NCBI RefSeq assembly: GCF_900109955.1
Contig: NZ_FOJB01000001.1
Span: forward strand, 992,001-1,056,000
Direction of reading: 5' to 3'
Length of the DNA stretch: 64,000 bases
Source: Aliiroseovarius sediminilitoris
GTDB lineage: Bacteria; Pseudomonadota; Alphaproteobacteria; Rhodobacterales; Rhodobacteraceae
Positions 17,814 through 26,974 of this stretch are shown here, in pieces. The notes below the pieces were generated by a model. The model was not told the DNA's origin. It was given only the letters and a program-made list of their open reading frames with translations, and made no database searches. Both the position numbers and the translations under genes were made by a program. Numbering within the stretch: the first letter of the stretch is position 1; each line of letters starts with the position of its first letter.

Positions 17814-18626
17814 TTAGATTTTCACCTCGACACCGGGCAGGTTCAGGGCCTTCATCAACTCGCGCAATTCCTGACGAGCCGCGACGTTCGAGATGTTCAT
17901 CTGCCCCACCACTCCGATATCGCGCAGGTCAAGCAGGGTCAGGCCACGCGGGAACAATTCACGGAAGATGACCCTTTCGTTAAAGCCGGGGGCCACACGA
18001 AAGCCGATGCGCTTGGACAGATCATCGACCGCATCGCCCATCTTTTTCTTGTTGTGCATCATCTGTGCGCCCAGACGGTTGCGCACCACGATCCAGTCAA
18101 TCGGTTTCAGCCCGGCCTTGGCGCGAAGCTGACGTGCGTTCCAAACCATCTCGGAATAGACCGAGGGGCCTTTGACCTTGTTGGTGTCCGGGTCGATATG
18201 GGCCAGCAGGTCGAAATCAACAAAACTGTCATTCAGCGGCGTGATCAGCGTGTCCGCCAGTGAATGCGCGACCTGGCTCAGCCGCGTGTGCGATCCGGGG
18301 CAGTCGATGATGATGAAATCCCGATCCGCCTCCAGTTTCGCCACGGCCATGGACAGGCGGCGATCATAAGGGTTTTCGCCGGGTTTCAGCGTGGCGGGAT
18401 CGACTTCGGGCAAGTCGTGGTATTCGGGGGTGGCGAGATCAACCCCGGCGCGCGCCATGGTGGCTTTGCGGTTTTCGACAAAGCGGCCAAAGGTCTTCTG
18501 GCGCAGATCCAGATCAAGAACCCCGACCTTATGCCCCAGCCGCGCAAGCGCAGTTGCCACATGCATGGACACGGTGGATTTACCGGCCCCGCCCTTTTCG
18601 TTTCCGACCACGATAATATGCGCCAC
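17814..18626 (-). CDS. mipZ: division-plane positioning ATPase MipZ
   Basis: 270-residue ParA-like P-loop ATPase. In alphaproteobacteria MipZ forms a gradient from the ParB-bound origin and blocks FtsZ assembly away from midcell. Deviant Walker A: NEKGGAGKST at about residues 8-17; DLDLRQKTFGRF follows the second strand, and the Walker B-like IIIDCPGSHTRLS is present. Length and the C-terminal FPRGLTLLDLRD segment are typical of MipZ rather than chromosomal ParA. It has its own upstream spacer of about 200 bases. Confidence 0.92.
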   Translation of the reverse strand: MAHIIVVGNEKGGAGKSTVSMHVATALARLGHKVGVLDLDLRQKTFGRFVENRKATMARAGVDLATPEYHDLPEVDPATLKPGENPYDRRLSMAVAKLEADRDFIIIDCPGSHTRLSQVAHSLADTLITPLNDSFVDFDLLAHIDPDTNKVKGPSVYSEMVWNARQLRAKAGLKPIDWIVVRNRLGAQMMHNKKKMGDAVDDLSKRIGFRVAPGFNERVIFRELFPRGLTLLDLRDIGVVGQMNISNVAARQELRELMKALNLPGVEVKI

Positions 18627-18772
18627 GCCTGTATCCCCGACTGTTGTGCAGCTTCTTATGTGCGGGGACTATAAATACGAAGCCCAGCGGGGGGAAGGTG
18701 TTCTGCGCATTGAAATCCGGGTTGAGTCTTCAGTGCCATAGGGGCTGAATTTGGGTATAGCCAGACGCAACG

Positions 18773-18803
18773 AAAAACGCCGCCCCACTTGGGACGGCGT
18801 TTC
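18773..18803 (-). terminator. Rho-independent terminator after rpmE
   Basis: On the minus strand AAACGCCGTCCC pairs with GGGGCGGCGTTT around a 4-base loop, followed by TTTCG. It lies about 20 bases after the rpmE stop and closes the ribosomal protein unit. Confidence 0.88.
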
Positions 18804-18823
18804 TGCCTCGAAAGAGGTTGGGC

Positions 18824-19045
18824 TTAGAAGCCAAAACCTTCGTATTTCGATTTGAATTTCGACACGCGACCACCGGTGTCCAGCAGGCGCGAGCTGCCGC
18901 CATTCCATGCCGGGTGCGCCGTTGGGTCGATGTCCAGCGACATGGTATCGCCTTCCTTGCCCCAGGTCGATTTCATCTGCACGATCGTGCCGTCGGTCAT
19001 CTTGACGTCGATCATGTGGTAGTCGGGATGGATATCCTTTTTCAT
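18824..19045 (-). CDS. rpmE: 50S ribosomal protein bL31
   Basis: 73 residues, full length. The N-terminus [20 protein letters not shown] is characteristic. It lacks the CxxC zinc ligands of C+ L31, so it is the zinc-independent type. It follows rplS by 11 bases and ends at a strong terminator. Confidence 0.97.
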   Translation of the reverse strand: MKKDIHPDYHMIDVKMTDGTIVQMKSTWGKEGDTMSLDIDPTAHPAWNGGSSRLLDTGGRVSKFKSKYEGFGF

Positions 19046-19056
19046 AACGACGCTCC

Positions 19057-19431
19057 TTATGCTTTCTTGGTTTTGTAGTTTGCATCTTCTGCGATACGTG
19101 CCGATTTACCGCGGCGGGTCCGCAGGTAATACATTTTCGCACGACGCACGCGACCACGGCGAACCACGGTGATGCTGTCGATGTTGGTCGAATGCAGCGG
19201 GAACACACGTTCCACGCCTTCGCCAAAGGAAATCTTGCGAACAGTGAACGAACCGGCAATGCCTGCGCCGTTCTTACGGCTGATGCAAACGCCTTCATAG
19301 TTCTGCACACGGGTGCGCGACCCTTCGGTCACTTTGAAGCCGACACGGATGGTGTCACCGGCTTTGAAATCGGGAATGTCTTTTCCCAGGGCGGCAACTT
19401 GTTCCGCCTCAAGCTCTGCGATCAGGTTCAT
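19057..19431 (-). CDS. rplS: 50S ribosomal protein bL19
   Basis: 124 residues. The conserved [33 protein letters not shown] and [11 protein letters not shown] segments identify L19, which sits at the 30S-50S interface. First gene of an rplS-rpmE unit, read from the long spacer to its right. The GGAGATGGTCAG bases before the ATG supply the ribosome-binding site. Confidence 0.97.
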   Translation of the reverse strand: MNLIAELEAEQVAALGKDIPDFKAGDTIRVGFKVTEGSRTRVQNYEGVCISRKNGAGIAGSFTVRKISFGEGVERVFPLHSTNIDSITVVRRGRVRRAKMYYLRTRRGKSARIAEDANYKTKKA

Positions 19432-19697
19432 CTGACCATCTCCTATCTATGCTTGCGGTTGGTCCGCAAAGTTAGCTGCCGTCCAAGAGCTCCGTGTCTT
19501 CACCGGGTCCGCATGTGCGCCCGCAGGAGGTCGTCCGTCGTTTCTTTTTCCGTTCTTCAGCCGGGTTTTGGGATGCAGAAGAAAGCACCACCCCAAATGA
19601 AAAACGCCCGCGCGACTCGGAAGAGTGGCAGACGGGCGGTGTATAGGCCCAATTTACCAGCGGATCAAGCGGTTTGGAGGCGGTTGAAGCGGGACAG

Positions 19698-19738
19698 AAA
19701 AGGCGGAAGCCGCACCCGGGAAAAAAGATGCGGCTTCC
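19698..19738 (-). terminator. Rho-independent terminator after the 55-residue open frame
   Basis: On the minus strand GGAAGCCGCA pairs perfectly with TGCGGCTTCC (10 bp) around a T-rich loop, then GCCTTTTCTG. It lies 30 bases after the stop of the small open frame at 19768-19935 and upstream of the rplS leader. Confidence 0.8.
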
Positions 19739-19767
19739 TTCACTTCGGCATTCGTGAGTGGTGTCCG

Positions 19768-19935
19768 TCAGACGAGGACGAGGGGTGTCGAAAATTCGTT
19801 CCGTGCTGAGCGGAACATGGGGATGCGACGCTTGAGGGTCGCCGAGGGGCGCTGAGTGCAAGACGCGCGTTTCTTTTGCGCAAGGGCGTTCAGTGCGTTG
19901 ATGCGGTTTTGTTTCGCTGTGATCAAAAGTTCCAT
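19768..19935 (-). CDS. small hypothetical protein, 55 residues
   Basis: Not recognised. An ATG at 19935 preceded by AAGGAAAGGTG opens a 55-codon frame (begins MELLITAKQNRINALNALAQ) that ends at TGA just before a strong terminator. The product is basic (many Arg/Lys), with one Cys and a hydrophobic C-terminus (STPLVLV). Good ribosome-binding site, stop and terminator together support a real gene. It sits in the spacer between trmD and rplS. Alternatively the transcript is a small regulatory RNA. Confidence 0.5.
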   Translation of the reverse strand: MELLITAKQNRINALNALAQKKRASCTQRPSATLKRRIPMFRSARNEFSTPLVLV

Positions 19936-20265
19936 GTCGTTCACCTTTCCTTGCCGTGTGTCGGTCGTTCAGAGTTCGAAGTTCACAAACTGTTTTCAAT
20001 CGAAAAGAGACTAAGAAAGATGGTCGCGTGTCGGTCTGCGAAATCTTTTGAAATGGGTGGTTCGGTCTATCGTTGATTAAACGTCGCACGCCCAATAAAT
20101 GACACAAATTCACCTTTCTCGGTTCCCCATAAATGGCGAGTACGAAAGGTTATAAGTCGCGAGTTTTTAGATGTTTTAGAAACAGTTAAGGGTTATTTTT
20201 GTGAACAGTTACACTTTTCGAAACAACGCCACAAAAAAGCCTTGATTGAATTTGGACGAAACCGG
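19936..20265. other. AT-rich intergenic region between trmD and the small open frame
   Basis: About 330 bases clearly richer in A/T than the flanks. It must hold the minus-strand promoter of the small frame and perhaps that of rplS-rpmE. No convincing coding frame, tRNA or strong hairpin was seen. Confidence 0.6.
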
Positions 20266-21132
20266 TCATTCAGCCCCGTCTTTGTCCCGTTTCCGCCGCA
20301 ATGATTCCCACAAATCTGGCCTGCGCTCGCGTGTAAGTTGTTCACTCGCCTCGCGCCGCCAGGCCGCGATCTTGCCGTGATGACCCGATGTCAGAACCTC
20401 GGGAATGGTGCGGCCGCGCCATTCGGCGGGGCGGGTGTATTGGGGATGTTCCAGCAGCCCAGCGGAAAAACTTTCCTCTTCGGTCGAGGCTTCGTTGCCC
20501 AAAACGCCCGGCAGAAGCCGCACGGTGGCATCCAGCACAGCTTGGGCGGCGATTTCACCGCCGGTCAGGACGAAGTCGCCCAGACTGACCTCTTCAACCT
20601 CGTATTCCTCCAGCACCCGTTCATCGACGCCTTCAAACCGCCCGCACAGGATGGTCAGGCCGTCGCAGGCGGCAAAGCGGTGCGCCATGGCCTGATCCAA
20701 AGGCTTGCCGCGCGGCGACATGTAGAGGATCGGCCATTTGGCGCGGTCGCTGGATACGCCGGATTGCGCGGTGTCGATGGCATTCCCCAAGACATCGGCG
20801 CGCAGCACCATACCCGCCCCACCACCCGCCGGGGTGTCGTCGACATTGCGGTGCTTTCCTTCGCCAAACGGTCGCAGGTCGATCGGTTCCAGCGCCCATA
20901 GCCCTTCGTTCAAAGCCCGCCCGGTCAGGCTTTCGCCCAGCACGCCGGGAAAGGCGCCGGGAAACAGGGTGATGACCTTTGCGGTCCAGACCCCGGCATA
21001 GCGCGGCGTGTCGGTCATCAACTCGCGCGGTTTAAGCGATGCCGAGACCGCAATTTTGCCGTGCGATTTCATAGCGCGAGACTTGGGGCTTGCGCTTGCA
21101 TCGGTTGAAGGGGCTCTTGGTTTGCTCGTCAT
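20266..21132 (-). CDS. trmD: tRNA (guanine-37-N1)-methyltransferase
   Basis: 288 residues. Methylates G37 of tRNAs with G36, preventing frameshifts. Core motifs: [47 protein letters not shown], and [14 protein letters not shown] with the trefoil-knot AdoMet site. The start at 21132 is chosen because GGGAGG lies four bases upstream; it gives an extension of about 45 residues before the usual TrmD start. A shorter start at [11 protein letters not shown] (about residue 39) is possible. Part of the trmD-rimM-rpsP translation cluster. Confidence 0.94.
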   Translation of the reverse strand: MTSKPRAPSTDASASPKSRAMKSHGKIAVSASLKPRELMTDTPRYAGVWTAKVITLFPGAFPGVLGESLTGRALNEGLWALEPIDLRPFGEGKHRNVDDTPAGGGAGMVLRADVLGNAIDTAQSGVSSDRAKWPILYMSPRGKPLDQAMAHRFAACDGLTILCGRFEGVDERVLEEYEVEEVSLGDFVLTGGEIAAQAVLDATVRLLPGVLGNEASTEEESFSAGLLEHPQYTRPAEWRGRTIPEVLTSGHHGKIAAWRREASEQLTRERRPDLWESLRRKRDKDGAE

Positions 21133-21169
21133 GGCGCCTCCCATACCGGGTTTCGGAGGGGGTGGGAAG

Positions 21170-21988
21170 TCAGGGTGTTCGCCGATGGGGCGACAGAAGG
21201 CGTTCTTTTTGCGCCTTCAACTCCGACTTTGAAAGCCCCTGACGGTTGAGCGCCAGAAATGCCTTGCGCAGCCCCGCGCCCTGACCCCGGTTGGTATGCG
21301 GGGCGGGCGTCAGGCCAACGCGCGCCGCACGGGGCACCTGCGCCAGATCAAGCACCGCCGTGGCCAGCCCGTTCGGGTCGTCGGTGTGATCTTCCAATGC
21401 AGCGGTCACGACCGGGATAGGGGACAACGTCTTCGCCATGCGCCGCGCTTCGTCAACCGGGCCGATGCCCGCCGAAAATCGCCCGCGAAAGGTGTCGAAA
21501 TCATCGGTCAGGCGGATCGAGCGCAACAGGTGCCCGTGCACCGACCGAAGCCAGTCTTCGCGGTCGCGGGTGGTATAGAGGAACGTGATCGCAACATCAG
21601 GCCCGAAGCGCAGACGCAATTCTTTCACAATGGTTCGGGCAAGTTTCTGGGCGGCGGGAAGATAGCTTGTAATCATCCGCCCGCCCAGCATCCGGTGTCC
21701 CGGCATCCCGCCGGAAAAACTTTCGCGCGATAGGATAATGACCTCGTGGTCTGGGATCGATGCCAGAAATGTCCGAAAGGCCTTGCGAAACAGATACAGG
21801 CGATGTGGAAAAGGGCGCTGGGCATAAAGACGCGCGGCGGCACCGGCGTTCATGAAATCCCGTTGGCCGTAATAGTCAAAAAACGGCGACAGGGGGGCAC
21901 GGTTCTGGCTGAGGAAGTCCTGAAGGCTTGTCGTGCCGGTTTTGTGGAACCCGGCATGAACGATGACATGAGGTCTTCCGGAGATCAT
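21170..21988 (-). CDS. sulfotransferase-like P-loop protein
   Basis: 272 residues. The opening [17 protein letters not shown] is the PAPS 5'-phosphosulfate-binding P-loop of sulfotransferase-like proteins, and [18 protein letters not shown] resembles their 3'-phosphate site. The C-terminus is basic. The acceptor is unknown; in roseobacters such proteins often modify surface polysaccharides or capsules. It overlaps the rimM stop by four bases, so it has inserted into, or was recruited by, the rimM-trmD operon. Confidence 0.75.
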   Translation of the reverse strand: MISGRPHVIVHAGFHKTGTTSLQDFLSQNRAPLSPFFDYYGQRDFMNAGAAARLYAQRPFPHRLYLFRKAFRTFLASIPDHEVIILSRESFSGGMPGHRMLGGRMITSYLPAAQKLARTIVKELRLRFGPDVAITFLYTTRDREDWLRSVHGHLLRSIRLTDDFDTFRGRFSAGIGPVDEARRMAKTLSPIPVVTAALEDHTDDPNGLATAVLDLAQVPRAARVGLTPAPHTNRGQGAGLRKAFLALNRQGLSKSELKAQKERLLSPHRRTP

Positions 21989-22497
21989 TCCGGAAAGACG
22001 CCTTTGGGTGGATCGGCGATGATCCGGCCCGCGGCCAGATCAACGGTCGGCACGGCCTCGAGTGTGAAGGGCAGAAGCGCGCCCGTCTTCAGGCCGGGGC
22101 CTTGCACCTCCAGCACGTCGCTGGCGCCATGGTTGTGCACCGCAGAAACGCGGCCAAGCTCGCGGCCACCCGTGTCCAAAACGGTCAATCCGATCAGGTC
22201 TGCATGATAGTATTCGTCATCGGGCAGCGTCGGCAGCGCATTGCGATCGGTGAAAAGCCGGGTGCCCCGTAACGCATCGGCATCTTCCTTGGTGCGCACA
22301 CCGTCGATCCGGGCGGCGAACCCGTTCTTGATGGGGCGGTCCAACGCCAGTTCAAACTGGCGGGTGCCGTCCTCGGACCAGAGCGGGCTATAGTCGCCGA
22401 TGGCCTTTGGCTCGGCGCAGAAACTTTTCAAGCGCACCTCGCCTTTGACGCCGTAGGCTCCGGCAATTGCACCCACGCAAATTCGATGTTCGCTCAT
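21985..22497 (-). CDS. rimM: 16S rRNA processing protein RimM
   Basis: 170 residues. Assists maturation of the 30S head by binding uS19. The N-terminal [21 protein letters not shown], the [30 protein letters not shown] junction and the PRC-barrel that follows are typical. The start at 22497 overlaps the stop of the small membrane protein (ATGA). Confidence 0.95.
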   Translation of the reverse strand: MSEHRICVGAIAGAYGVKGEVRLKSFCAEPKAIGDYSPLWSEDGTRQFELALDRPIKNGFAARIDGVRTKEDADALRGTRLFTDRNALPTLPDDEYYHADLIGLTVLDTGGRELGRVSAVHNHGASDVLEVQGPGLKTGALLPFTLEAVPTVDLAAGRIIADPPKGVFPE

Positions 22498-22643
22498 TCC
22501 ACACCTACGCAAATGCCACGATCCACGGCACCGCCCCGATCAAGGCAACGGTCCGTCATGGAGTTTCGTTCAAACAGCAACCCGGCCAGAAACCCGGCAC
22601 CGACGATCAGGATCAACCGAAAGGGACGAAATAGCAAACCCAT
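22494..22643 (-). CDS. small single-pass membrane protein
   Basis: 49 residues: [20 protein letters not shown] forms one N-terminal transmembrane helix, followed by a short tail with two cysteines ([21 protein letters not shown]). The ATG at 22643 is preceded by AAGGAAG. It is joined to rimM by a four-base overlap and follows bluB by 20 bases. The function is unknown; the spaced cysteines could form a disulfide or bind a ligand. Confidence 0.75.
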   Translation of the reverse strand: MGLLFRPFRLILIVGAGFLAGLLFERNSMTDRCLDRGGAVDRGICVGVE

Positions 22644-22662
22644 GGCACAGCTTCCTTGGATG

Positions 22663-23292
22663 TCAGCGCGTTTCGATGGGAAGCGCGCCGCGTCGCTCCT
22701 CCCAGCCCGCATGTTCAAGTTCCGGGCTGTCGTCAACCGTTTCGGGCCAGCCCAGACAGAAATAACCCACCAGTTGCCAGTCAGTTGGGATGTCAAGATC
22801 ACGGCTCAACCGGTCTGGGTCAAGGATCGACACCCAGCCTAGCCCCAGACCACGCGCACGCACGGCCAACCAGAACAGCATGATGGCAGACACCACCGAG
22901 TAGCGGCGCATCTCGGGCATCGTTCCCGCACCAAGGCCTGCGCCTTTCGCGGTGGCTTCGTCGCTGAACACCGCCAGTTGGACGGGGGCATCCTGCATTC
23001 CCGACAGTTTCAGCCCGGCATAGAGCTTGGCCTTTTCACCGGAATAGCCGCGCAAGGCGTCGTCGTTTGCTTTCGTGAAATTCTCAAGCGCCGCGGCGCG
23101 GGCCATATCGCTTTCGACGCGGATCACCCGCCATGGTTCCGACAGTCCGACAGATGGGGCCAGCAGAAACGCGTCGAGGCACTCTTGCAAGAGTGCCTCG
23201 TCCACTGGATCGCTGCGAAAGCGGCGCACGTCGCGCCGCCAACGCATCAGATCTTCAAGATCCGACTGAAACGCCCGTGAAAAGGTGTGCAT
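22663..23292 (-). CDS. bluB: 5,6-dimethylbenzimidazole synthase
   Basis: 209-residue nitroreductase-fold flavoenzyme. BluB cleaves FMNH2 with oxygen to form 5,6-dimethylbenzimidazole, the lower ligand of vitamin B12. Diagnostic segments: RRDVRRFRSDPVDE, APSVGLSEPWR, GYSGEKAKLYAGLKLSGM, GTMPEMRRYSVV, GLGLGWVSILDP. These distinguish it from ordinary nitroreductases. It sits between rpsP and rimM without other cobamide genes nearby, so location alone gives no hint of its role. Confidence 0.93.
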   Translation of the reverse strand: MHTFSRAFQSDLEDLMRWRRDVRRFRSDPVDEALLQECLDAFLLAPSVGLSEPWRVIRVESDMARAAALENFTKANDDALRGYSGEKAKLYAGLKLSGMQDAPVQLAVFSDEATAKGAGLGAGTMPEMRRYSVVSAIMLFWLAVRARGLGLGWVSILDPDRLSRDLDIPTDWQLVGYFCLGWPETVDDSPELEHAGWEERRGALPIETR

Positions 23293-23319
23293 GTCAGATC
23301 CGCCCCTATTATTGGCAGC

Positions 23320-23718
23320 TTATTCTTCCGAGGCTTCTTCTACAGGCTCTTGCGCAGGAGCGGCAGCGGCTTCGGCAGCGGCGGCCGCTTTGTCGGCTTT
23401 TTCCTGCACACGCTCTTGTGCTTTCTTGCCCGGCGCACCTTTTTTCAGGTTCGCACGTTCTTTCTTCTCAAGGATGCCGGCGGCTTCCAGGAAACGCGAC
23501 ACGCGGTCTGATGGCTGCGCGCCCTGGCCCAGCCAGTATTGAACGCGTTCCATGTCCAATTTCACACGCTCTTCCGAATCTTTCGGCAGCAGCGGGTTAT
23601 AGGTGCCCAGCTTTTCGATGAAACGGCCATCGCGCGGCATGCGGGAATCGGTTGCAACAACGCGATAGAACGGACGTTTTTTCGAGCCGCCACGGGCGAG
23701 ACGAATTTTCATAGCCAT
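23320..23718 (-). CDS. rpsP: 30S ribosomal protein bS16 with Ala/Glu-rich tail
   Basis: 132 residues. The ribosomal core ([41 protein letters not shown]) occupies about residues 1-80. A lysine-rich stretch and a low-complexity Ala/Glu tail ([21 protein letters not shown]) follow; such tails are common in alphaproteobacterial S16. Preceded by AAAAAAGGAAAACTC. Confidence 0.97.
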   Translation of the reverse strand: MAMKIRLARGGSKKRPFYRVVATDSRMPRDGRFIEKLGTYNPLLPKDSEERVKLDMERVQYWLGQGAQPSDRVSRFLEAAGILEKKERANLKKGAPGKKAQERVQEKADKAAAAAEAAAAPAQEPVEEASEE

Positions 23719-23768
23719 GAGAGTTTTCCTTTTTTCTAGCTACTTGCGGGGAAGGCCCCGGCATTTGG

Positions 23769-24065
23769 TTATTCGTGGTGTTTCTTGTGATGCCTGATGA
23801 CCTCATCAATGATGAAGTTCAGGAATTTCTTGGCGAATTCGGGGTCCAGATCGGCGCGACGTGACAGGTCTTCCAGGCGCTCGATCTGTTTGGCTTCGCG
23901 GGCGGGGTCCGAGGGCGGAAGTTCGTGTTCGGCCTTCAGCTTGCCGACAGCTTGCGTATGCTTGAAACGTTCGCCCAGCGTGTAGACAAGGATTGCATCC
24001 AGCCGGTCGATCGACCTGCGATGGTCTTTCAACAATTCAGCGGCGCGGGCGGCATCGTCGGTCAT
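23769..24065 (-). CDS. chorismate mutase, AroQ class
   Basis: 98-residue all-helical mutase that converts chorismate to prephenate for Phe/Tyr synthesis. Active-site residues fall in RRSIDRLDAILVYTLGERF, the KHTQAVGKLKAEHELPP segment and REAKQIERL. The start at 24065 has AAAGGACG at good spacing; an alternative ATG at 24098 would overlap the acetyltransferase stop. In roseobacters this gene stands, as here, between ffh and rpsP. Confidence 0.9.
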   Translation of the reverse strand: MTDDAARAAELLKDHRRSIDRLDAILVYTLGERFKHTQAVGKLKAEHELPPSDPAREAKQIERLEDLSRRADLDPEFAKKFLNFIIDEVIRHHKKHHE

Positions 24066-24094
24066 CGCGACGTCCTTTCCGTGAGAGGTATCGG

Positions 24095-24658
24095 TCATGC
24101 ATACGCCTCCGGCCCGCCATCGCTGTCCAGCGGATAGCTAAAAACAAGTGCCCCGTCCAATGTGCCTGTCTGCTCGCCGCCCAATTTGGCGACCAACGCT
24201 TGGCTGGCGGTGTTTTCCGGCGCGACGTAGCTGACGATTTGGTCAGGTCCCAGACTGCGCAGATGGGCAAGCGTGGCTGTTGCGGCCTCAGAAGCGATGC
24301 CCTGACCTTGCGCCTCGGGGGCGATGAAAAAGCCAAGCTCGATGGCTTGGTCGCCGATTTCGACCCCAGCGAAGATAAACCCCACAGGCGTATTGTTCTG
24401 GCAGACGGTGAACATCCCATCGCCACGCAGTGTCCAGCCAGCGGTGTAGTTCGTGAACTGCGCCCAGATCGCCTCGTTATCCGGTGGCTGCCCCATGAAC
24501 TTGGCAGTGGGCAGCGAAAACAGTTGCTTGAACAGCGCGAAGTCACCCAGTTCGGGCGCACGCAAAACCAGACGTTGCGTGCGCAGCACGGGCAACGCGG
24601 CGCGGGCGGCTTCGGCAATCGGGGCGCCGGGGCAGGGAATGGTGACGGGCGAGATCAT
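24095..24658 (-). CDS. GNAT-family N-acetyltransferase (RimJ/RimL-like)
   Basis: 187 residues. LRTQRLVLRAPELGDFALFKQLF is the typical start of the RimJ/RimL group, and IELGFFIAPEAQGQGIASEA is the acetyl-CoA-binding motif A. The target (ribosomal protein N-terminus or small molecule) is not evident. It starts one base after the ffh stop, so it is co-transcribed with ffh. Confidence 0.85.
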   Translation of the reverse strand: MISPVTIPCPGAPIAEAARAALPVLRTQRLVLRAPELGDFALFKQLFSLPTAKFMGQPPDNEAIWAQFTNYTAGWTLRGDGMFTVCQNNTPVGFIFAGVEIGDQAIELGFFIAPEAQGQGIASEAATATLAHLRSLGPDQIVSYVAPENTASQALVAKLGGEQTGTLDGALVFSYPLDSDGGPEAYA

Positions 24659-24659
24659 G

Positions 24660-26168
24660 TCACTTCTTCTTTCCAAAGCCAGACAAACCGGGAGGCAGGC
24701 CACCGCCGCCCAGACCGGGCAGCCCCCCCTTGGCGCCCAGTTGCTTTGCGGCTGCTTCCAGTGCCTTCGGGTCCATCGACGACGGGTCCATTCCCGGCGG
24801 CATGTCGGGGATGCCACCTTTGCCGAACATGCCTTTCATGGCTTGTTTTAACATCTTGCCTTTGCCCATCTTGCCCATCTTCTTCATCATGTCGCCCATC
24901 TGGCGTTGCATTTTCAGAAGCTTGTTCAACTCCGACACTTCCAGCCCGGCCCCTTTGGCGATCCGCTTTTTGCGGCTGGCTTGAAGAATCTGCGGGTTGG
25001 CGCGCTCGCGTTTTGTCATGGACTGGATAAGCGCAATCTGCTGCTTCAGCACCTTGTCGTCCATCCCGGCGGCCTCGGCCTGTTTGGCCATCTTGCCCAT
25101 GCCCGGCATCATCCCCATGACGCCCTGCATCCCGCCCATCTTGATCATCTGCTCAAGCTGCATCTTCAGGTCGTTCATGTTGAACTGACCTTTCTGGAAG
25201 CGCTTCATCATGCGCTCGGCCTGTTCGGCCTCGATGGTTTCCTGCGCCTTTTCGACCAACGAGACGATATCGCCCATGCCAAGGATACGGCCTGCGATCC
25301 GCTCTGGCTCGAAAGTTTCCAGCGCATCCATCTTTTCGCCAAGACCGACATATCGGATCGGCTTGCCAGTGACTGCGCGCATCGACAGGGCGGCACCACC
25401 GCGTCCGTCGCCATCCATCCGGGTCAGAACGACGCCCGAAATGCCAACTTTGTCGTCAAATTCCTGCGCAACCTCGACGGCAACCTGACCGGTCAGGCCA
25501 TCGACGACCAGAAGCGTTTCGCGCGGAGTGACGACTTTCGAGACTTGCTCGACCTCGTCCATCAGGACTTCGTCGATATGCAAACGACCCGCCGTGTCCA
25601 GCATATAGACGTCATAGCCACCCATCGTCGCCTGCTGCTTAGCGCGTTTGGCGATGTCGACAGGTTTCTGGCCGGGCACGATGGGCAGTGTGTCAACGCC
25701 CACCTGCGTGCCGAGGATCGCCAACTGATCCATTGCGGCGGGGCGATACACGTCAAGCGATGCCATCAGCACGCGCTTGCCGTCTTTTTCCTTCAAACGC
25801 TTCGCCAGCTTGGCGGTCGTCGTCGTCTTACCACCACCTTGCAGACCGACCATAAGGATCGGGGCAGGGGGGTTGTCGATCTTCAAGGCACCCGGCTCGC
25901 CCTCGCCGGTCAGAACCTCGATCAGCGCATCGTGCACGATCTTCACGACCTGCTGGCCCGGGGTCACGGATTTGGTGACAGACTGGCCGGTGGCCTGTTC
26001 CTGCACTTTCTTGATGAAATCGCGGGCGACAGGTAGTGAGACATCGGCCTCAAGCAGTGCCACGCGGACCTCACGAAGCGCAGTTTTTACATCGTCCTCG
26101 GACAGCGCACCCTGTTTCGTCAGGCGGTCAAAGACACCGGATAGGCGGTCTGACAGGCTCTCGAACAT
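24660..26168 (-). CDS. ffh: signal recognition particle protein Ffh
   Basis: 502 residues. GTPase that recognises signal sequences with SRP RNA and docks to FtsY. N domain about 1-95; G domain with GLQGGGKTTTTAKLA (G1), DTAGRLHIDEVL (G3), TRMDGDGRGGAALS (G4) and the closing YVGLGEKMDALE; methionine-rich M domain from about 325 (KMQLEQMIKMGGMQGVMGMMPGMGKM), with an extra Met/Gly/Lys-rich C-terminus. The ATG at 26168 follows AGGAGCCGAGAT. SRP RNA itself was not found nearby. Confidence 0.97.
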   Translation of the reverse strand: MFESLSDRLSGVFDRLTKQGALSEDDVKTALREVRVALLEADVSLPVARDFIKKVQEQATGQSVTKSVTPGQQVVKIVHDALIEVLTGEGEPGALKIDNPPAPILMVGLQGGGKTTTTAKLAKRLKEKDGKRVLMASLDVYRPAAMDQLAILGTQVGVDTLPIVPGQKPVDIAKRAKQQATMGGYDVYMLDTAGRLHIDEVLMDEVEQVSKVVTPRETLLVVDGLTGQVAVEVAQEFDDKVGISGVVLTRMDGDGRGGAALSMRAVTGKPIRYVGLGEKMDALETFEPERIAGRILGMGDIVSLVEKAQETIEAEQAERMMKRFQKGQFNMNDLKMQLEQMIKMGGMQGVMGMMPGMGKMAKQAEAAGMDDKVLKQQIALIQSMTKRERANPQILQASRKKRIAKGAGLEVSELNKLLKMQRQMGDMMKKMGKMGKGKMLKQAMKGMFGKGGIPDMPPGMDPSSMDPKALEAAAKQLGAKGGLPGLGGGGLPPGLSGFGKKK

Positions 26169-26330
26169 ATCTCGGCTCCTTTGCCGTTTCATTTACCCCT
26201 AAATAGGGGCTGGGCTGCACTAATCCAAACTTCAAACCAGTGACGCCCCTGTGGGCGCAACGCGCTGACAGAGGGCGATCCCGGCATAAGCCACGGGACC
26301 GGAAGCATAACGACTCCCGGAGTTGGGGCG

Positions 26331-26359
26331 GAGATAGCCCGCTTGCCCCTTGCTGTCAA
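26331..26359 (-). promoter_or_regulatory. candidate sigma-70 promoter of the ffh operon
   Basis: Minus strand TTGACA (26354-26359), a 17-base spacer, then TATCTC (26331-26336). It points at ffh with a leader of about 160 bases. Matches the housekeeping promoter pattern by eye. Confidence 0.6.
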
Positions 26360-26474
26360 GGAAAGCCACACAGCTGGCGGCAGGCTGGCACCAATTGACC
26401 TGTATCATGGTTGTGTGCTGCGGTGTAACGTATCCGGAAAGGGAAACGGAACACTCAAACACAGGAGCACCGAG

Positions 26475-26882
26475 ATGTATAACAATGTCCTCGTGCCGAT
26501 CGCTCTGGATCATGAGCGGGATACCAAAGAAGCCCTGAGCATTGCGAAAGCCATTGCCGAGAAAGGTGCCAAGATCACCGCCCTTCATGTGATGGAGGAA
26601 GTGCCCGCCTATGTTGCCCAATACCTGCCTGAAGGGCAGCTGGAAGAAAACGTGCATGAGCTTGAAGCGCGGATGAAAGAAGAACTGGCCGGAGAGGACA
26701 GCATCGCCATCAAGGTGGTCTCGGGCCACGCGGGCCATGCGATTGTGGATTACGCCAAGCACCATGGGGTCGACTGCATCGTCGTGGCCTCGCACCGGCC
26801 CGGCCTGACCGACTTCTTCCTTGGTTCAACGGCGGCGCGCGTGGTGCGTCATGCGCCTTGTGCAGTGCATGTGTCGCGATAA
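26475..26882 (+). CDS. universal stress protein, UspA family
   Basis: 135-residue cytoplasmic stress protein. MYNNVLVPIALDHERD is the usual opening strand and the ATP-binding loop GxxGx8Gx(S/T) appears as VASHRPGLTDFFLGSTAARVV. The start at 26475 is set by AGGAGCACCGAG. Divergent from ffh and closed by its own terminator, so monocistronic. Confidence 0.92.
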   Translation: MYNNVLVPIALDHERDTKEALSIAKAIAEKGAKITALHVMEEVPAYVAQYLPEGQLEENVHELEARMKEELAGEDSIAIKVVSGHAGHAIVDYAKHHGVDCIVVASHRPGLTDFFLGSTAARVVRHAPCAVHVSR

Positions 26883-26906
26883 TTCGCGCATTTCAAAATG
26901 TTGGGA

Positions 26907-26933
26907 AAGCGGGCTCTTGCGGCCCGCTTTTTC
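26907..26933 (+). terminator. Rho-independent terminator after the UspA gene
   Basis: AGCGGGC pairs with GCCCGCT around TCTTGCG and is followed by TTTTTC, 25 bases after the stop codon. Confidence 0.88.
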
Positions 26934-26974
26934 ATTCCTACATCATTTATCAGCAAGGCAGGAGGAGCCAGCAC

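Noticed and set aside
21144-21144. trmD start four codons earlier at 21144
   Set aside because: The ATG there is itself part of the ribosome-binding region for the start at 21132.
26200-26340. possible SRP (4.5S) RNA gene beside ffh
   Set aside because: The conserved GGTCAGGTCCGGAAGGAAGC core is absent; a promoter and leader explain the region.
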